Assembly (NCBI RefSeq): GCF_012726235.1
Contig: NZ_JAASAH010000004.1
Coordinates: 372,001-436,000, forward strand
Reading direction: 5' to 3'
Source: Streptomyces sp. HNM0574
Lineage (GTDB): Bacteria > Actinomycetota > Actinomycetes > Streptomycetales > Streptomycetaceae
DNA: 64,000 nt
Positions 47,016 through 55,590 of the stretch are shown here, piece by piece. The notes under the pieces were generated by a model. It had not been told where the DNA came from and made no database searches. It saw only the letters and a program-made list of their open reading frames with translations. The position numbers and the translations under genes were made by a program. Numbering within the stretch: the first letter of the stretch is position 1; every line of letters starts with the position of its first letter.

Positions 47016-49241
47016 GTGAAGGGCAACGGCAGTCCTCGGGATGCTCAAGTGGCGCCGCAGGCGCCCCCGTTCACCTGCCGCGCGGCGGCCGCGGCCCGGA
47101 TCGGCGACGCCGCGGTGCGGCACCGCCGCGCGGTGCTCACCGTGTGGCTGGGCCTGGTCCTCCTCTCCCTCACCCTGCTGCCGGGGCTGGTGCGGGCGCT
47201 GGTGCCGCCGGACACCCGGATCGAGGGCTCCCCCTCGGCGGCCGCCGCCGAGCTGGTCGCCGAGAAGTACCCGCAGCTCGGCTCCCAGCAGGTGATCCTC
47301 GCCTTCGCCTCGTCCGGGCTGCCCGCCTCCGACCCCGGGTACCGGCGCGCCGTCCGGGCCGTCGCCGCGAAGGCGGCCGAGGAGCCCGGGGTGGGCGCCG
47401 TCATGCCCCTCCCGCCGGTGGCGGGGCAGGACCCGCGCCACTCCTATCTGCTGCTCGGCGTCCGGGGCGAGCGGCCGCTGCCGCCGGAGCTGAGCGCGTC
47501 GCTCCGGGCGAGCGCGAGCAGGGCCTCGGCAGGGAACGTGGAGGTCGCGCCGACGGGGGTGACTCCGGTGCTGGCGGCGGGCGTTCGCACCGAGCTCGCC
47601 GATCTGCGGACCGTCGAGCTGATCACCGCGCCGGTGGTGGCCGTGCTGCTCGCGGCCGGTCTCGGTTCGGTCGGCGCGGCCGTCCTGCCGCTGCTGTCGG
47701 CCGGTGCCGTCGTGGTGACCGGGCTCGGCGTCCTCGCCCTCACCAGACCCGACGAGGGCGTCGACATGACGACGGTCTCGATCGCCGCCACGGTGGGCCT
47801 CGGCCTCGCCCTGGACTACGCCCTGCTCCTGCTGCTGCGCTACCGGCGCCTGCGCGGGGCCGGCGGCACACCGCGGGAGGCCGCCGCGCGGACCGCGGCC
47901 ACCGCGGGGTCGACCGCGGCCTGGGCAGGCACGGCGGTGCTGCTGACCGCCGCCTGTCTGCTGGTCGTCGACATCCCGAGCGTGCGCGCCCTCGCCGTCG
48001 CCGTCGTGCTCGCCGCCGGGCTGGCCACCGCGGCGGCCCTCACCCTCGTCCCCGCCCTGCTCGTCACGGGCGACCGCCTGCTGGGGTGGGGCCCGATGCC
48101 CTGGGCCGGCCGGGCCGCGCCGGGAGCGGGACCGGCGCGCTGGGCCCGGCATCTGATGCGCCGTCCGGTGCGCTACGCCGCGGCCGGGACGGCCCTGCTG
48201 GCGCTCGCCGCCGCCCCGTTGGGCGGTGTGCAGACCGGGGTGCACTTCGACCGGGGTGCCTTCGCCGGGTCCGACGCCGGGCAGGCGCTGGCCCGGATGG
48301 AGGCCGACGGTCTGGCGAGCGTCACACAGCTGGCCCTGCCGCACCCGCCGAAGGAGGGCCCCGTCGACACCCAGCGGCTGGCCGGGGAACTGCGCGCCGA
48401 CCCGCGCGTCTCCACCGTCACCGCGCTGGACAACGGCCGGGACACGACCGTGCTGCTGATCGGCGAGCGGCACCCCGTCGACTCCCCCGCCGCCGCGGAT
48501 CTCCACCGCGACCTGCGGGACCGGCTGGTGCCCCGGCTGCTGCCGGGACAGCCGGTGCACCTCGCGGGCCCCAGCGCGACCGTGCACGACCTGGACCGGG
48601 AGCTGCGGGAGCGGCTCTGGCAGGTGCTCGCGCTGATCCTGCTGGGCACCTTCGCGCTGACGCTGCTGCTGTTCCGCTCGCTGCTCGTCCCGCTCAAGGC
48701 GATCGCCCTGAACCTGCTGTGCCTCGGCGCCGCCTTCGGGCTGCTCACCCTGGCCGTCGGCCGGTTCGCCGACGGCACGGTCAACCTGCTGCTCCCCGTG
48801 GTGACGGTGACGCTGGTCTTCGGGCTCTCGATGGACTACGGCGTCTTCCTCGTCCACCGCATCGCCGAGCGCCACCGGGAGAGCGGCGACAACACCGTGG
48901 CCGTCGCCGACGGCCTCCGCGACACCGCGCGCACCGTCTCGCTGGCCGCCGGCGTCATGGTCGTCACCTTCGCCGGGCTGCTGTTCACCCACCGTCAGGA
49001 GCTCCAGCAGCTGGGCTTCGTCGTCGCCGTGGCCATCCTGCTGGACGCCACCGTCGTCCGGCTCGTCCTGGTACCGGCCCTGATGCGGCTGCTGGGGCAC
49101 CGCAACTGGTGGCTGCCCGGCCCGTTGGCCCGTCTGCTGCCTCCCCCGCCCGCCCCGCCCCGGCCCCGCCCCGCGACCCCGGTGCCCCGCCCGGCGCGGG
49201 AGCACCGGCCCGTCACCCCAGCAGAAGCAGAAAGGGACTGA
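47016..49241 (+). CDS. MMPL/RND family transporter
   Basis: A 741-residue transporter with duplicated halves, each with one helix, a large external domain and five more helices. The conserved intramembrane motifs GLGLALDYALLLLLRYR and FGLSMDYGVFLVHRI carry the acidic residue used for proton coupling. Members export lipids or small molecules. GTG after GGAG. The next gene starts 2 nt after its stop, so they form an operon. Confidence 0.88.
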   Translation: MKGNGSPRDAQVAPQAPPFTCRAAAAARIGDAAVRHRRAVLTVWLGLVLLSLTLLPGLVRALVPPDTRIEGSPSAAAAELVAEKYPQLGSQQVILAFASSGLPASDPGYRRAVRAVAAKAAEEPGVGAVMPLPPVAGQDPRHSYLLLGVRGERPLPPELSASLRASASRASAGNVEVAPTGVTPVLAAGVRTELADLRTVELITAPVVAVLLAAGLGSVGAAVLPLLSAGAVVVTGLGVLALTRPDEGVDMTTVSIAATVGLGLALDYALLLLLRYRRLRGAGGTPREAAARTAATAGSTAAWAGTAVLLTAACLLVVDIPSVRALAVAVVLAAGLATAAALTLVPALLVTGDRLLGWGPMPWAGRAAPGAGPARWARHLMRRPVRYAAAGTALLALAAAPLGGVQTGVHFDRGAFAGSDAGQALARMEADGLASVTQLALPHPPKEGPVDTQRLAGELRADPRVSTVTALDNGRDTTVLLIGERHPVDSPAAADLHRDLRDRLVPRLLPGQPVHLAGPSATVHDLDRELRERLWQVLALILLGTFALTLLLFRSLLVPLKAIALNLLCLGAAFGLLTLAVGRFADGTVNLLLPVVTVTLVFGLSMDYGVFLVHRIAERHRESGDNTVAVADGLRDTARTVSLAAGVMVVTFAGLLFTHRQELQQLGFVVAVAILLDATVVRLVLVPALMRLLGHRNWWLPGPLARLLPPPPAPPRPRPATPVPRPAREHRPVTPAEAERD

Positions 49242-49243
49242 CC

Positions 49244-49864
49244 ATGCACCACGCAGCCGACGCCACCCGGGCCGCCCCGCACCGGCGCGGGCGCGCCCTC
49301 GCGCTCGCCGCCGCGACCGCCGTCCTCCTCGGCCTGTCCGGCGGGGGCGGGATGACCGCGAGCCACGCCGCCCCCGCCGGGCAGGCGCAGCGCACCGCCG
49401 ACCGTCTCCTCTCCTGCGAGGCCCGCACTCCCGCGGGCAGGCCCCTCACCTTCCGCCCCGCCCTCACCCAGAGCCCGCGCACCGTCCGGGTACGGGGCAC
49501 GCTGCGGCTGAGCGCCTGCACCGCCTCCGGCAAGGCGGCGCGTGCCCTCCGTACGGGGGTGCTGCGGGCCGACGTTCCCGCGCGGGCCGGCTGCACCTCC
49601 GTCCGGCCGGGGAAGGGGCGGGCCACCGTCACCTGGTACGACAAGCGGGGCCACCGTGCCGGAACCTCGCGGATCAGCACGACGCCCCGCACGCTGAAGG
49701 GCTTCAGCCCCGGCGACACCCTGCTCGGCGGCAAGGTCACCGCCGGCCCTCTCACGGGCGCCCGCGTCGGCGGCAGCACCACCCCGACCAGCGACGTCAC
49801 CCGGTGCGCCGTGAGCGGCCTCCGCAGCCTCTCGGGCGCCGGAAAGATCGTCTTCACCCGGTAG
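49244..49864 (+). CDS. Secreted hypothetical protein in the MMPL operon
   Basis: A 206-residue protein with a signal peptide (RRGRALALAAATAVLLGLSGG, about residues 14-34) and a predicted mature beta-rich domain containing four Cys, likely two disulfides. ATG 49244 follows AAAGGGA. It may assist the upstream exporter outside the membrane. No named family recognised. Confidence 0.65.
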   Translation: MHHAADATRAAPHRRGRALALAAATAVLLGLSGGGGMTASHAAPAGQAQRTADRLLSCEARTPAGRPLTFRPALTQSPRTVRVRGTLRLSACTASGKAARALRTGVLRADVPARAGCTSVRPGKGRATVTWYDKRGHRAGTSRISTTPRTLKGFSPGDTLLGGKVTAGPLTGARVGGSTTPTSDVTRCAVSGLRSLSGAGKIVFTR

Positions 49865-49872
49865 CCGCGGAC

Positions 49873-49896
49873 GGGGGCTCCCGCGCGGGAGCCCCC
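49873..49896 (+). terminator. Hairpin downstream of the MMPL operon
   Basis: A perfect 24-nt palindrome (12-nt arms) 8 nt after the stop of the secreted protein gene. Confidence 0.6.
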
Positions 49897-49926
49897 TCCC
49901 CCGGCCGGAACGCCAGGAGGCCCCTC

Positions 49927-51434
49927 GTGTCCCACCGTTCCCTCCCCGCCCCGTGGCAGCGGCCGGCGCCGTCCCCGGCCGAGTGGGACGTCGCCGACGT
50001 GGCACGCGGTGCGGCCGGCCGCACCGTCGTCGTCACCGGCGCGAGCACGGGCATCGGCTTCGCCGCCGCCGAGCTGCTGGCCCCGCACGCCGCGCACGTC
50101 CTCACCGTCTCGCCCGACGAGGCCCAAGGCGCCGCCGCCGCGGCCGTGTTGAGGTCACGGGTGCCGGGCGCCCGCGTCTCGCACGTCACCTGCGATCTCG
50201 CCGACCTGGCCCAGGTGCGCCGGGCCGCCGTCCGGATCACGGAGTCGGCGAACGGCCGGATCGACCTGCTGCTCAACAACGCCGGTGTGGCCGCCGTCCC
50301 GCCGGGCCTCACCCGGGACGGCTTCGAGACCCACCTGGGCGTCAACCACCTCGGGCACTTCGCCCTCACCGGGCTGCTGATGCCGGCCCTGCTGCGCTCG
50401 CCCCGGCCGCGCGTGGTGAACGTCAGCTCGGTGCTGCACCGGCTCGGCCGTCCGCACCCGCACACCCCGCACCGGCCACCCCGCTACCACCGGTGGCGGG
50501 CGTACGCCGATTCCAAGCTCGCCAACCTGCTGTTCACGACCGGCCTGAACCTGTGGGCCCGCGAGCACGGGATGCCGCTCAGCGCCGTGTCGGCCCACCC
50601 GGGCCTGGTCCGCACGGCCCTGGGGTCCGACGCCCTGCACGCCGCCGGACGCCCCCGGGAGGCCGCGGCCCTGCGGTGGCTCCAGGCGCGCGCTGGCACA
50701 CCCCGGCGGAGGCGGCGGTGCCGCTGCTGCGGGCCGCCGTCGACGGGGAGTTGGCGGACGGCGCGTGCGTCGGGCCCGGCGGCCGGTTCGAGATCCGCGG
50801 GCCCGCCGTACGGGTACGCACCGCACGCCGGGCGAACGACCCCGAGGCCGCCCGGCGCCTGTGGCACCTGTCGGCGGCGCTGACGGACGTCACCTACCCG
50901 GGCACGCGGACGGCACCGCCCGCCGGGGCCCCGGCAGCGGGCCCTGGCCAACTCCCCCGGACCGCCCGCGTGTTGGCCCGGCTCGGCCGTACCGGCGTGT
51001 TCCGGCGGCTGGGGCCGCGGGTGCTGCCGCGGGTCGATCTGGCCTGTCACCGCTGGACCGGCGGCAGGTGGATGCCCAGCGGCGCCGCCGTGCCCACCCT
51101 GGTGCTCGACACCGTGGACAGCGGGGGCGTCACGCGCAGCACCCCGCTGCTCACGGTCCGGGAGCCGGGCGGCGGCTTCCTCGTCATGGGCACCAACTTC
51201 GGCAGGGCCCGGCACCCCGCCTGGTCGCAGCGGCTGCTGCGCACCCCGGCGGCGACGGTGCACTGGCGCGGCCGGCGCATCCCCGTGCGGGCGCGGCGGC
51301 TCGGCGAGGCCGAACTGCGGGCGGCACACGGCCGGATCACCCGCGCCATGCCCGTCTTCGACGCGTACGTGCGGCACAGCGGGCGCGAGGTGCGCGTCTT
51401 CCGGCTCACCCCGTCCTGGCGCGACGGACGGTGA
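49927..51434 (+). pseudogene. Frameshifted fusion of an SDR oxidoreductase and an F420-dependent (Ddn-like) reductase
   Basis: Frame 1 (GTG 49927) encodes an SDR domain: VVVTGASTGIGFAAAEL, LLNNAGVA, the YADSKLAN active site and HPGLVRTAL. Near 50690 the frame degrades into Arg/Cys-rich sequence. At the same point another frame resumes the SDR C-terminus (TPAEAAVPLLRAAVDGE, GPGGRFEIRG), and it continues without a stop into a deazaflavin-type nitroreductase domain (MGTNFGRARHPAWSQRLL). The switch lies in (GC)4 at 50686-50693; one GC unit fewer would restore a fusion of about 500 residues. Sequencing error, mutation or slippage cannot be separated here. Confidence 0.75.
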
Positions 51435-51452
51435 CGCGCGGGCCCCGCCGGC

Positions 51453-52301
51453 TCAGCCCTCCGCCGCCCTCCGCCCGTGGAAGAGCCCCCAGCGGAGGTG
51501 GTTGCGGCGGGCCAGGTCGGTCCAGAGGGGGAGGTTGGCGAGGAGGCCGTCGAGGTAGGCGGGGGTGATGACCTTCTCCAACTCGGTGACGCGGCGGCGT
51601 ACTTCCTCGTCGAGGCGGGTGTAGTGGGTGACCAGGTCGGGGGTGCGCTCCTCGAAGCGGACGTCGTCGAGGGCGAGGGCGGTGAGGGCGGCGCGGTAGG
51701 AGGAGGGGGTCGCCAGGTCGGGGAGGCCGAGGCGGGAGATGGCGGGGCGCAGCACCTCGGGCGGTGTCCCCTCGGCGGACATGATGTCCGAGAAGACCAG
51801 GGCGCCGCCGGGCCGGAGCAGCCCGGTGGCCTGCTCCAACGCCTGTGCGCGGTCCGGGAGATGGCACAGGACCTCCAGCGACCACACCACGTCGAACGGG
51901 CCGGCCCCGGCCGGGACGGCGTCGAGGGTGCCGGTGACGACCTCGATCAGCCCGTCCAGGCCGAGCCGGGCGTTGGCGGCGCGGTGCCGGGCGTTGTGCT
52001 CCTCGCTGAGGTCGACGGCGAGCACGCGGCAGCCGAAGCGCCGGGCGAGGGCGCGGGACGAACCGCCGTACCCGGAGCCGAGGTCGAGGACGGTGGAGCC
52101 GGGGCCGAGCAGGTCGGCGACGGTGTCCCCCGCGTGCCGGACGGTGCGGTGGGAGGCGTCGGCGACGTCCTCGTCCGGGTGCGCGTAGATGCCGACGTGC
52201 AGGTCCTCGCCGCCCCACACGGTGTCGTAGAAGGCGTCGACGTCCGCGTTGTCGTAGTAGCGCCGTACCGACTCGTCGCTGTGTGCCGTGCTGTTCACCA
52301 T
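51453..52301 (-). CDS. Sarcosine/dimethylglycine-type N-methyltransferase-like protein
   Basis: A 282-residue SAM methyltransferase. The N-terminal RRYYDNADVDAFYDTVWGGEDLHVGIY and STVLDLGSGYGGSSRALARRFGCRVLAVDLS follow glycine-betaine-forming SDMT enzymes closely. The same fold also occurs in natural-product methyltransferases. ATG 52301 is chosen. Located 75 nt downstream of the P450 on the same strand, which makes a tailoring role possible. Confidence 0.75.
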   Translation of the reverse strand: MVNSTAHSDESVRRYYDNADVDAFYDTVWGGEDLHVGIYAHPDEDVADASHRTVRHAGDTVADLLGPGSTVLDLGSGYGGSSRALARRFGCRVLAVDLSEEHNARHRAANARLGLDGLIEVVTGTLDAVPAGAGPFDVVWSLEVLCHLPDRAQALEQATGLLRPGGALVFSDIMSAEGTPPEVLRPAISRLGLPDLATPSSYRAALTALALDDVRFEERTPDLVTHYTRLDEEVRRRVTELEKVITPAYLDGLLANLPLWTDLARRNHLRWGLFHGRRAAEG

Positions 52302-52376
52302 GCCCGGCACCCTGCCCCGCGCCCCGCCTCCTGATCCGCGGCGCGGGCGGATTCCGGCCATCCCGCGGGGCGGATC

Positions 52377-53606
52377 TCACCAGCTCACAGGCACCTCGTC
52401 CACGCCGCCGGTGACGCGGTCGGTGCGGACGGTGAGTTCGGTGGCCGGGCGGGTCAGGTGGAGGGTGGGGAAGCGGGTGAACAGCTCGCGGAAGACGGTG
52501 CGGAGTTCGGTGCGGGCGAGGGAGGCGCCGATGCAGAAGTGCGCGCCGTGGCCGAAGGCGAGGTGGAGGTTGGGGCTGCGTTCCGGGTCGAAGGTGTCGG
52601 GTTCACCGAAGACCTCGGCGTCCCGGTTGGCCGCGCCGGAGGAGATGATCACGGCGTCGCCGCGGGCGATGGTGACCGTGCCGACGGGCACGTCCTCGTG
52701 CGCGTAGCGGAGCAGGCCGAGGCCGCCGGGTGCGGAGAGCCGGAGGATCTCCTCGACGGTGGGGTTGACCAGCCGGTCCGGGGCGGCGGTGAGCGCGTCC
52801 CGCCGCGCGGTGTCGGTGAGCAGCATCAGGACGCCGAGGTCGATGCGGTTGACGGTGGTCTCGTGCCCGGCGAAGAGCAGCCCCGAGGCGATGCGGGTGA
52901 GCTCGTCGTGGGTGAAGGCGGGGTCGTCGCGCTGGGCGACGGCGAGGTCGGTGAGCACGTCCTCGCCCGGGTCGCGGAGCTTCGCGGCGGCCAAGTCACC
53001 TGTGTAGGCCCGGAATTCGTCCATGGCCAGCTGCGCGTCCTCGCCGGTGTCGAGGCGGCCGACGCGCTGCGAGAGGCCGTGGAAGTAGGCGCGGTCGGCG
53101 TAGGGCACGCCGAGCAGTTCGCAGATGACGAGGACGGGGACGGGGAAGGACAGCTGCGCGTGCAGGTCGACGGGCTCGTCCGGCGCGGCGGCCCGGGCGG
53201 CCTCCATCGCGTCGAGCCGCTCGCCGACCAGCTGCCGGACGTGGCCGGCGAGCGCGGTCATGCGGCGGGCCGAGAACGCGGGCGTGAGCAGCTTCCGCAT
53301 CCGCTGGTGGTCGGCGCGTTCGGTGGCGTACTCGCCCTGCGGGCCGCCCATGACGGCCGCGTCGGAGACGCCGGGCGCGTCCTCGGGGCTGGGGTGCGAG
53401 CGTCCGAGGCGCGGGTCGCCGAACAGCTCGCGGGCCTCGGAGTAGCGGGTGACGAGCCAGGCGGGGTCGCCCGCGGGGGTGCGGACGCGGACGAGGGGCG
53501 CCTGCCGCCGCAGTACGTCGTACAGCGGGGCGAGGGCCAGGACGTCGGGGCGGTCGAAGGGGAGGCGGGGGTCGGCGGCTGCCGGGCGGTCGAGAGTGGT
53601 GCCCAC
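52377..53606 (-). CDS. Cytochrome P450
   Basis: A 409-residue bacterial P450. It has the I-helix AGHETT, the K-helix E-x-x-R in EEILR, and heme-binding FGHGAHFCIGASLAR with Cys358 as ligand. GTG 53606 follows a GAGGAG site and gives the usual length. Substrate unknown. In the same direction as the methyltransferase. Confidence 0.93.
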   Translation of the reverse strand: MGTTLDRPAAADPRLPFDRPDVLALAPLYDVLRRQAPLVRVRTPAGDPAWLVTRYSEARELFGDPRLGRSHPSPEDAPGVSDAAVMGGPQGEYATERADHQRMRKLLTPAFSARRMTALAGHVRQLVGERLDAMEAARAAAPDEPVDLHAQLSFPVPVLVICELLGVPYADRAYFHGLSQRVGRLDTGEDAQLAMDEFRAYTGDLAAAKLRDPGEDVLTDLAVAQRDDPAFTHDELTRIASGLLFAGHETTVNRIDLGVLMLLTDTARRDALTAAPDRLVNPTVEEILRLSAPGGLGLLRYAHEDVPVGTVTIARGDAVIISSGAANRDAEVFGEPDTFDPERSPNLHLAFGHGAHFCIGASLARTELRTVFRELFTRFPTLHLTRPATELTVRTDRVTGGVDEVPVSW

Positions 53607-53789
53607 GGAGGTGCTCCTCAACTGGACGTCCGGCGGCCGGAGAAGCTCCCTCGACGCCGGACGGGTCGGCGAACCGGACCGGCGGGGGACGTCGGTCCTC
53701 GGGTGCGGCGGACACTTCACGCTAACCCGCCGCTACCGGACGGCACCAGATACGTGCAGCCGCCAACCGCCTTCGCCCGCGCACGAGTC

Positions 53790-53820
53790 GGGGCCCGGCG
53801 GCGGATCGCCACCGGGCCCC
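53790..53820 (-). terminator. Hairpin downstream of the aminotransferase
   Basis: 9-bp perfect stem (53790-53798 with 53812-53820) located 14 nt past the aminotransferase stop on the minus strand. Confidence 0.6.
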
Positions 53821-53833
53821 CGCGTCGTGGGCG

Positions 53834-55195
53834 TCACGCGCCCGCGCGGGCCTCCAGGACCAGTTCGTCGACGCGGCCGAGGACCTTGTCGAGGACGGCG
53901 AGCCCCTCGCGCGCCTCCTCCTCCGTCACCGTGCACGGCGGGACGACGTGGATGCGGTGCGAGTTGGTGAACGGCAGCAGGCCGAGGGACTTCGCCGTCC
54001 GCACGGCCTCCGCCATGACGGGGCTGCTGCCGCCGGTGGGGGCGACGGGCGTGCGCGTCTCCTGGTCGGAGACCAGCTCGATCGCCCAGAAGACGCCGCG
54101 CCCGCGCACCTCGCCGACGCTGGGGTGGCGCTCGGCGAAGGCGGCCAGCTCGGGGCCGATCACCTCCGAACCGATGCGGCGGGCGTGCGCGTTGACGCCG
54201 TCGCGCTCCATGACCTCGATCGTGGCGACGGCGGCGGCACAGGCCAGCGGGTGCCCCGAGTAGGTGAGGCCGCCGGGGTAGGGGCGGTGTGCGAAGTGCT
54301 CGGCGACGCGGCCGCCGATCGCGACGCCGCCGAGCGGCACGTACCCGGAGTTGACGCCCTTGGCGAAGGTGAGCAGGTCGGGGACGACGCCCTCGTCACC
54401 GGCGACGAACCAGGAACCGGTGCGCCCGAAGCCGGTCATCACCTCGTCGACGATGAGCATGATCCCGTACCGGTCGCAGATCTCGCGGACGCCGGCGAGG
54501 TAGCCGGGCGGCGGGATCATGATGCCGGCGGTGCCGGGGATGGCCTCCAGCAGTACGGCCGCGACGGTCTGCGGGCCCTCCAGCTGGACGACCTGCTCCA
54601 GGTGCGCGAGCGCGCGCTCGCACTCCTCGGCCTCGGTCGTCGCGTGGAAGGCGCTGCGGTAGGTGTACGGGCCGAAGAAGTGGACGACGCCCGAGGTGCC
54701 GCTGTCGTTGGCCCAACGGCGCGGGTCCCCGGTGAAGTTGATCGCCGCGTCGGTGCCGCCGTGGTACGAGCGGTAGCGGCTGAGCACCTTGGGGCGGCCC
54801 GTGGTGAGGCGGGCCATGCGGACGGCGTGCTCGTTGGCGTCGGCGCCGCCGTTGGTGAAGAAGACCCGGTCGAGGTCGCCCGGGGTGCGCTCGGCGATCA
54901 GGCGGGCCGCCTCGGAGCGCTTGTCGTTGGCGTACTGCGGGGCGATGGTGGCCAGTTCGCGGGCCTGCGCGGCGATCGCCTCGACGACCTCGGGGTGCTG
55001 GTGCCCGATGTTGGTGTTGACCAGCTGGGAGGAGAAGTCGAGCAGCCGGTTGCCCTCGCCGTCGGTGACGTAGGAGCCCTCGGCCGCGGTGACGACCATC
55101 GGGCTGATCTCGGCCTGCGCGGACCAGGAGTGGAAGACGTGCGCTCTGTCGAGCGCGTAGGTACGGGCTGCGGACGTTCCGGGCTCAGGTGCCAT
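53834..55195 (-). CDS. Class III (omega) aminotransferase
   Basis: A 453-residue PLP enzyme. The cofactor lysine lies in TFAKGVNSGYVPLGG (about residue 278), preceded by LIVDEVMTGFGRTG. The N-terminus AHVFHSWSAQAEISPM is typical of omega-amino acid:pyruvate transaminases. ATG 55195 follows AAGGAG. Upstream in the same direction lies a methylmalonate-semialdehyde dehydrogenase, so the pair probably converts a beta-amino acid or amine to a semialdehyde and then to an acyl-CoA. Confidence 0.9.
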   Translation of the reverse strand: MAPEPGTSAARTYALDRAHVFHSWSAQAEISPMVVTAAEGSYVTDGEGNRLLDFSSQLVNTNIGHQHPEVVEAIAAQARELATIAPQYANDKRSEAARLIAERTPGDLDRVFFTNGGADANEHAVRMARLTTGRPKVLSRYRSYHGGTDAAINFTGDPRRWANDSGTSGVVHFFGPYTYRSAFHATTEAEECERALAHLEQVVQLEGPQTVAAVLLEAIPGTAGIMIPPPGYLAGVREICDRYGIMLIVDEVMTGFGRTGSWFVAGDEGVVPDLLTFAKGVNSGYVPLGGVAIGGRVAEHFAHRPYPGGLTYSGHPLACAAAVATIEVMERDGVNAHARRIGSEVIGPELAAFAERHPSVGEVRGRGVFWAIELVSDQETRTPVAPTGGSSPVMAEAVRTAKSLGLLPFTNSHRIHVVPPCTVTEEEAREGLAVLDKVLGRVDELVLEARAGA

Positions 55196-55249
55196 GAGGG
55201 GTGACTCCTTGGGAGGGGGCGCGCCGACAAGGGGCGCGGGGAGGGGCGC

Positions 55250-55281
55250 CCCGTCAAGGGGCGCGGGGAACTGCGCGCTCA
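55250..55281 (+). repeat. 32-nt intergenic repeat, copy 1
   Basis: Core GGGGCGCGGGGAACTGCGCG. Identical over 32 nt to 55331-55362. This GC-rich element is scattered in intergenic DNA of many Streptomyces. Confidence 0.75.
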
Positions 55282-55330
55282 GCGGGTACGCGCGTGCACA
55301 CGGCGACGTTCGGGGCGGGGCACCCCGGAG

Positions 55331-55362
55331 CCCGTCAAGGGGCGCGGGGAACTGCGCGCTCA
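55331..55362 (+). repeat. 32-nt intergenic repeat, copy 2
   Basis: Second exact copy, 81 nt after copy 1. Confidence 0.75.
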
Positions 55363-55494
55363 AGCGGGACGCACCCGCACGCGCCGTCGTACGGGGAGGG
55401 GCACCCCATGAAGCGAGGCGCACCCCGCGCCGGGGTGCTGCGCTTGCCAGCCCTGCGCCTTCGCGCAGACCTCCCAAGCGCGGCGGGAGAAGCG

Positions 55495-55516
55495 GGGGCG
55501 CGGGGAACTGCGCGAC
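55495..55516 (+). repeat. Intergenic repeat, copy 3 (core only)
   Basis: Carries the shared 20-nt core followed by AC instead of CTC. Confidence 0.65.
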
Positions 55517-55590
55517 CGGCCACGACGGGCCCGCGGCCGGCCGCGCGCAGCGAGGGGCACCCCGAGAAGCGACCGCCCCCCGCGAAGGGC

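Larger units (their letters stand above)
55196..55590. other. 395-nt intergenic region built of short repeats
   Basis: Between the aminotransferase and the dehydrogenase. It contains two 32-nt identical units and further partial copies (listed separately), plus repeated GGGGCACCCC blocks. No gene is supported. Confidence 0.6.
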
